The notes under the pieces: model-generated | The model's input: only the letters and a program-made list of their open reading frames with translations | Databases searched by the model: none | Told to the model about the DNA's origin: nothing | Origin: Anisakis pegreffii | Lineage: Eukaryota > Nematoda > Chromadorea > Rhabditida > Anisakidae | Assembly: GCA_035041965.1 (NCBI GenBank) | Contig: JAPYMA010001845.1 | Coordinates: 53,339-117,338, forward strand | Direction: 5' to 3' | DNA length: 64,000 nucleotides | Shown: positions 62,060 through 64,000 of the stretch, in pieces | Layout of the letters: each line of letters opens with the position of its first letter | How positions within the stretch are numbered: position 1 is the first letter of the stretch | Translations under genes and position numbers: made by a program

Positions 62060-63850
62060 CCGAATTATTTAGAAGAATTGCACATTCTTTCCGAAAATAT
62101 ACCACATGATTCAAAAAACCCAAACCCAAACTTGAAATAGAATTCAGAAACAAATGTGAGAATTTTCAAAGAAAGGATACCAACCCTGCTCTGCCATGCA
62201 AAAACATACAGCACTACCTCTGCACTACGATGCTCTTTACCTAATGCGTTGTTTTGAAATAGACAAACATGCATATTTAAAAAATCATCATTCATCTCCT
62301 TCCTGCTTTCTTTCGCACTATACAATTTTTACCTAAAAGCACACTTAGCACACTGTAAACACCGCTTATGAAAAATTTCATCTAAAAATGAAGAAAATCA
62401 GCAACCTGAACCAACAGCGTCGTGAAATCATCTCCAATCTGAACAAAAACTGATATTTGAAGCTCAGTCTGATATAACAAAATGTAAAACATTACCGCTA
62501 CACTATCAGGCACCTAATATGCTATGAAACAGATAAAAGATAAAAGTAGATTCGCGAAAAACACTGCCATCTTCTTCCTTCTCATCCGTTTCCTTAAAAT
62601 AATTACACAATTTTCATCCCAAAGTATACTTAACAAAGCTTGAGTACTAGATTACTAAAAATATGTACAAATGAAGTAAACCTGGTAAACAGATTAACTT
62701 TTTGTTTCACAGCATGAGTTTCATAGCAAAAGACATGGCGAATTGATATTTTTCACCTTTATTGGCCGCATGATATAAATACAATTCGAAAGTTTCATTG
62801 CCTGTATGCGTGGAGAATATCATTTAAGTTCTTTAGTTTTTCCAATAACCCAAGTCAAGGTTCAACCTATTTTTGAAATAGTGAGATACATGACATATCA
62901 TTGTTTCTGAAAATACACTACTAAACTCCAAAAACTCAAATGTAGACCTGAAATAAAATTCAGAAAAAAGTCAAAAGTTTCAAAACCATGGTCCGAACCC
63001 TGGCCTACCGTGGAAAAGCACACTACACTACCACTCTGCTACGACTCACTTACCATTAACCCTTGCTATGAAGTAGACGAAAATGGATTCTGGAAAAATT
63101 GCCATATTTTCGCTTTCTCCCCTCACAGAATTACACAACTTTTGTCTAAAAATGCATTTAACACATTTCGAAGATCTTATTATGAAGTATTATACATATA
63201 AGACCCAAAAAAATCGACAACCAGAAGTCGAGAACGCCACAAAATCATTCTAAAACTGAAGCAAAGCTGAGATTTGAATCCCTGTCTGGAATCATAAATC
63301 ATGCAACACTACCACTACGCTACGGTGCACCTTACACAAACAGTTGTAACGAAGCAGACAAAAATAAATCTTGAAAAAAAAAGCCATTTTCCCCTCCCAC
63401 TCTTCCAGATTACATAATTTTCTTCCGAACGTAAAATAAGCACAGCTAGAACATCGGATTATGAGAAAATACTTGAAAACAAAGTGAACATTCCAATCGG
63501 AAGTCAAAAACTCGTAAAATCATTCTGATCGAAGAATTAAAATTGAAGTTTTAACTAAAACTGGTCTGATCATCATGCAAAAACGTATGATGCTAGCATT
63601 AATTATAAGCTATAATTCACCTGTCGTTCACAAGTGCTCTGAAGTAGAAAAAATCACATTTTTCAAAAATCCTCATCTTCTTTCTTCTTTCAGTTGCACA
63701 GCTTTTGCAAAAAAGGTGCATTTAACAGAGCTTGAAAACCTGATAACGAAATGAATGGATGAAAAAGAAATAAAGATGACCATTAGATGTCGAGAGAGTC
63801 GCAATCTCGTTCTGTGCTTCCGCCGCGCACCTCGATATTAAATTTGATCA
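62060..63850 (-). repeat. Array of tRNA-headed (SINE-like) repeat units
   Basis: About six diverged units repeat with a period near 275 bases. Each, read on the minus strand, has a tRNA-gene-like head: an A box (TAGCGTAGTGGTAGTG at 63322-63307; TAGCAGAGTGGTAGTG at 63041-63026; weaker at 62505-62490 and 62227-62212), then 25-40 bases later a B box (GGGTTCGGACC at 63000-62990; GGATTCAAATC at 63281-63271; weaker at 62463 and 62186). The rest of each unit (on the plus strand) has AAGTAGACAAAA, a C/T-rich block and AAAAGTGCATTTAACAAAGCTTGAA-like words in fixed order. This structure is that of tRNA-derived SINEs, here in head-to-tail tandem. The stretch 62670-62930 is poorly matched and may be a decayed unit. 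Confidence 0.7.
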
Positions 63851-64000
63851 TGATTTTCGAGAACCATATTGATGTTCATTGAATTGGTCCATGATTGAAC
63901 ATTTAAGAATTGATTCATGATTGACTGCTTTGAAATAGAATAAGACGAAAAATCGGCAAGCAGAAGTATTGCTCATTACTGATGTTCTTGATGTTCACTG

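Noticed and set aside
62060..63850. CRISPR array or functional tRNA cluster
   Set aside because: Unit length, divergence and eukaryotic context exclude CRISPR. The tRNA-like heads lack convincing acceptor stems and anticodon arms, so they are called SINE-like rather than tRNA genes.

Overview
The window is AT-rich eukaryotic DNA, very probably from a nematode. Genes are split into many small exons with TTTCAG-type acceptors and GTAAGT/GTTTGT donors, and the recognisable products are families common in nematode genomes (GILT-like proteins, trehalase, DM13 and EGF-repeat proteins, an animal TauE-type membrane protein). The species cannot be told from sequence alone. Exon models below were built by hand by matching reading frame, splice-site consensus, intron phase and family motifs. 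Almost no gene is visible as one open reading frame.

Layout. 1-6.9 kb: a two-exon micropeptide gene (-), a fold-back MITE-like element, and two alternative tail-anchor exons of a syntaxin-like SNARE (-). 6.9-11.5 kb: a six-exon EGF-repeat surface protein (-). 11.5-36.4 kb: a gene-poor stretch with microsatellites, GC-rich dispersed repeats and a few orphan exon candidates. 36.8-50.8 kb: the gene-dense core, with DM13 gene A (+), a divergent trehalase (-), DM13 gene B (+), a GILT-like gene with a CXXS site (-) and a second GILT-like gene that has lost both active-site cysteines (-). 53.9-58.9 kb: a nine-exon TauE/SafE-family transporter (+) with a hAT-like MITE in its last intron. 59-64 kb: diverged tandem duplications, one possible terminal exon, and an array of roughly 275-bp units that each carry a tRNA-like (SINE-type) head.

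Functionally the core is a set of secreted or lysosomal and membrane proteins: trehalase for extracellular or luminal trehalose, GILT-like proteins for the secretory/lysosomal pathway, DM13 and EGF proteins at the cell surface or matrix, and TauE as a polytopic membrane protein. Eukaryotic clustering does not imply a pathway, so no joint function is claimed. The most notable biology is repeated loss of key residues in otherwise intact enzyme genes (trehalase signature Arg to Phe; GILT CXXC to CXXS and to AXXS), the paired alternative SNARE membrane anchors, and the tRNA-headed repeat array.
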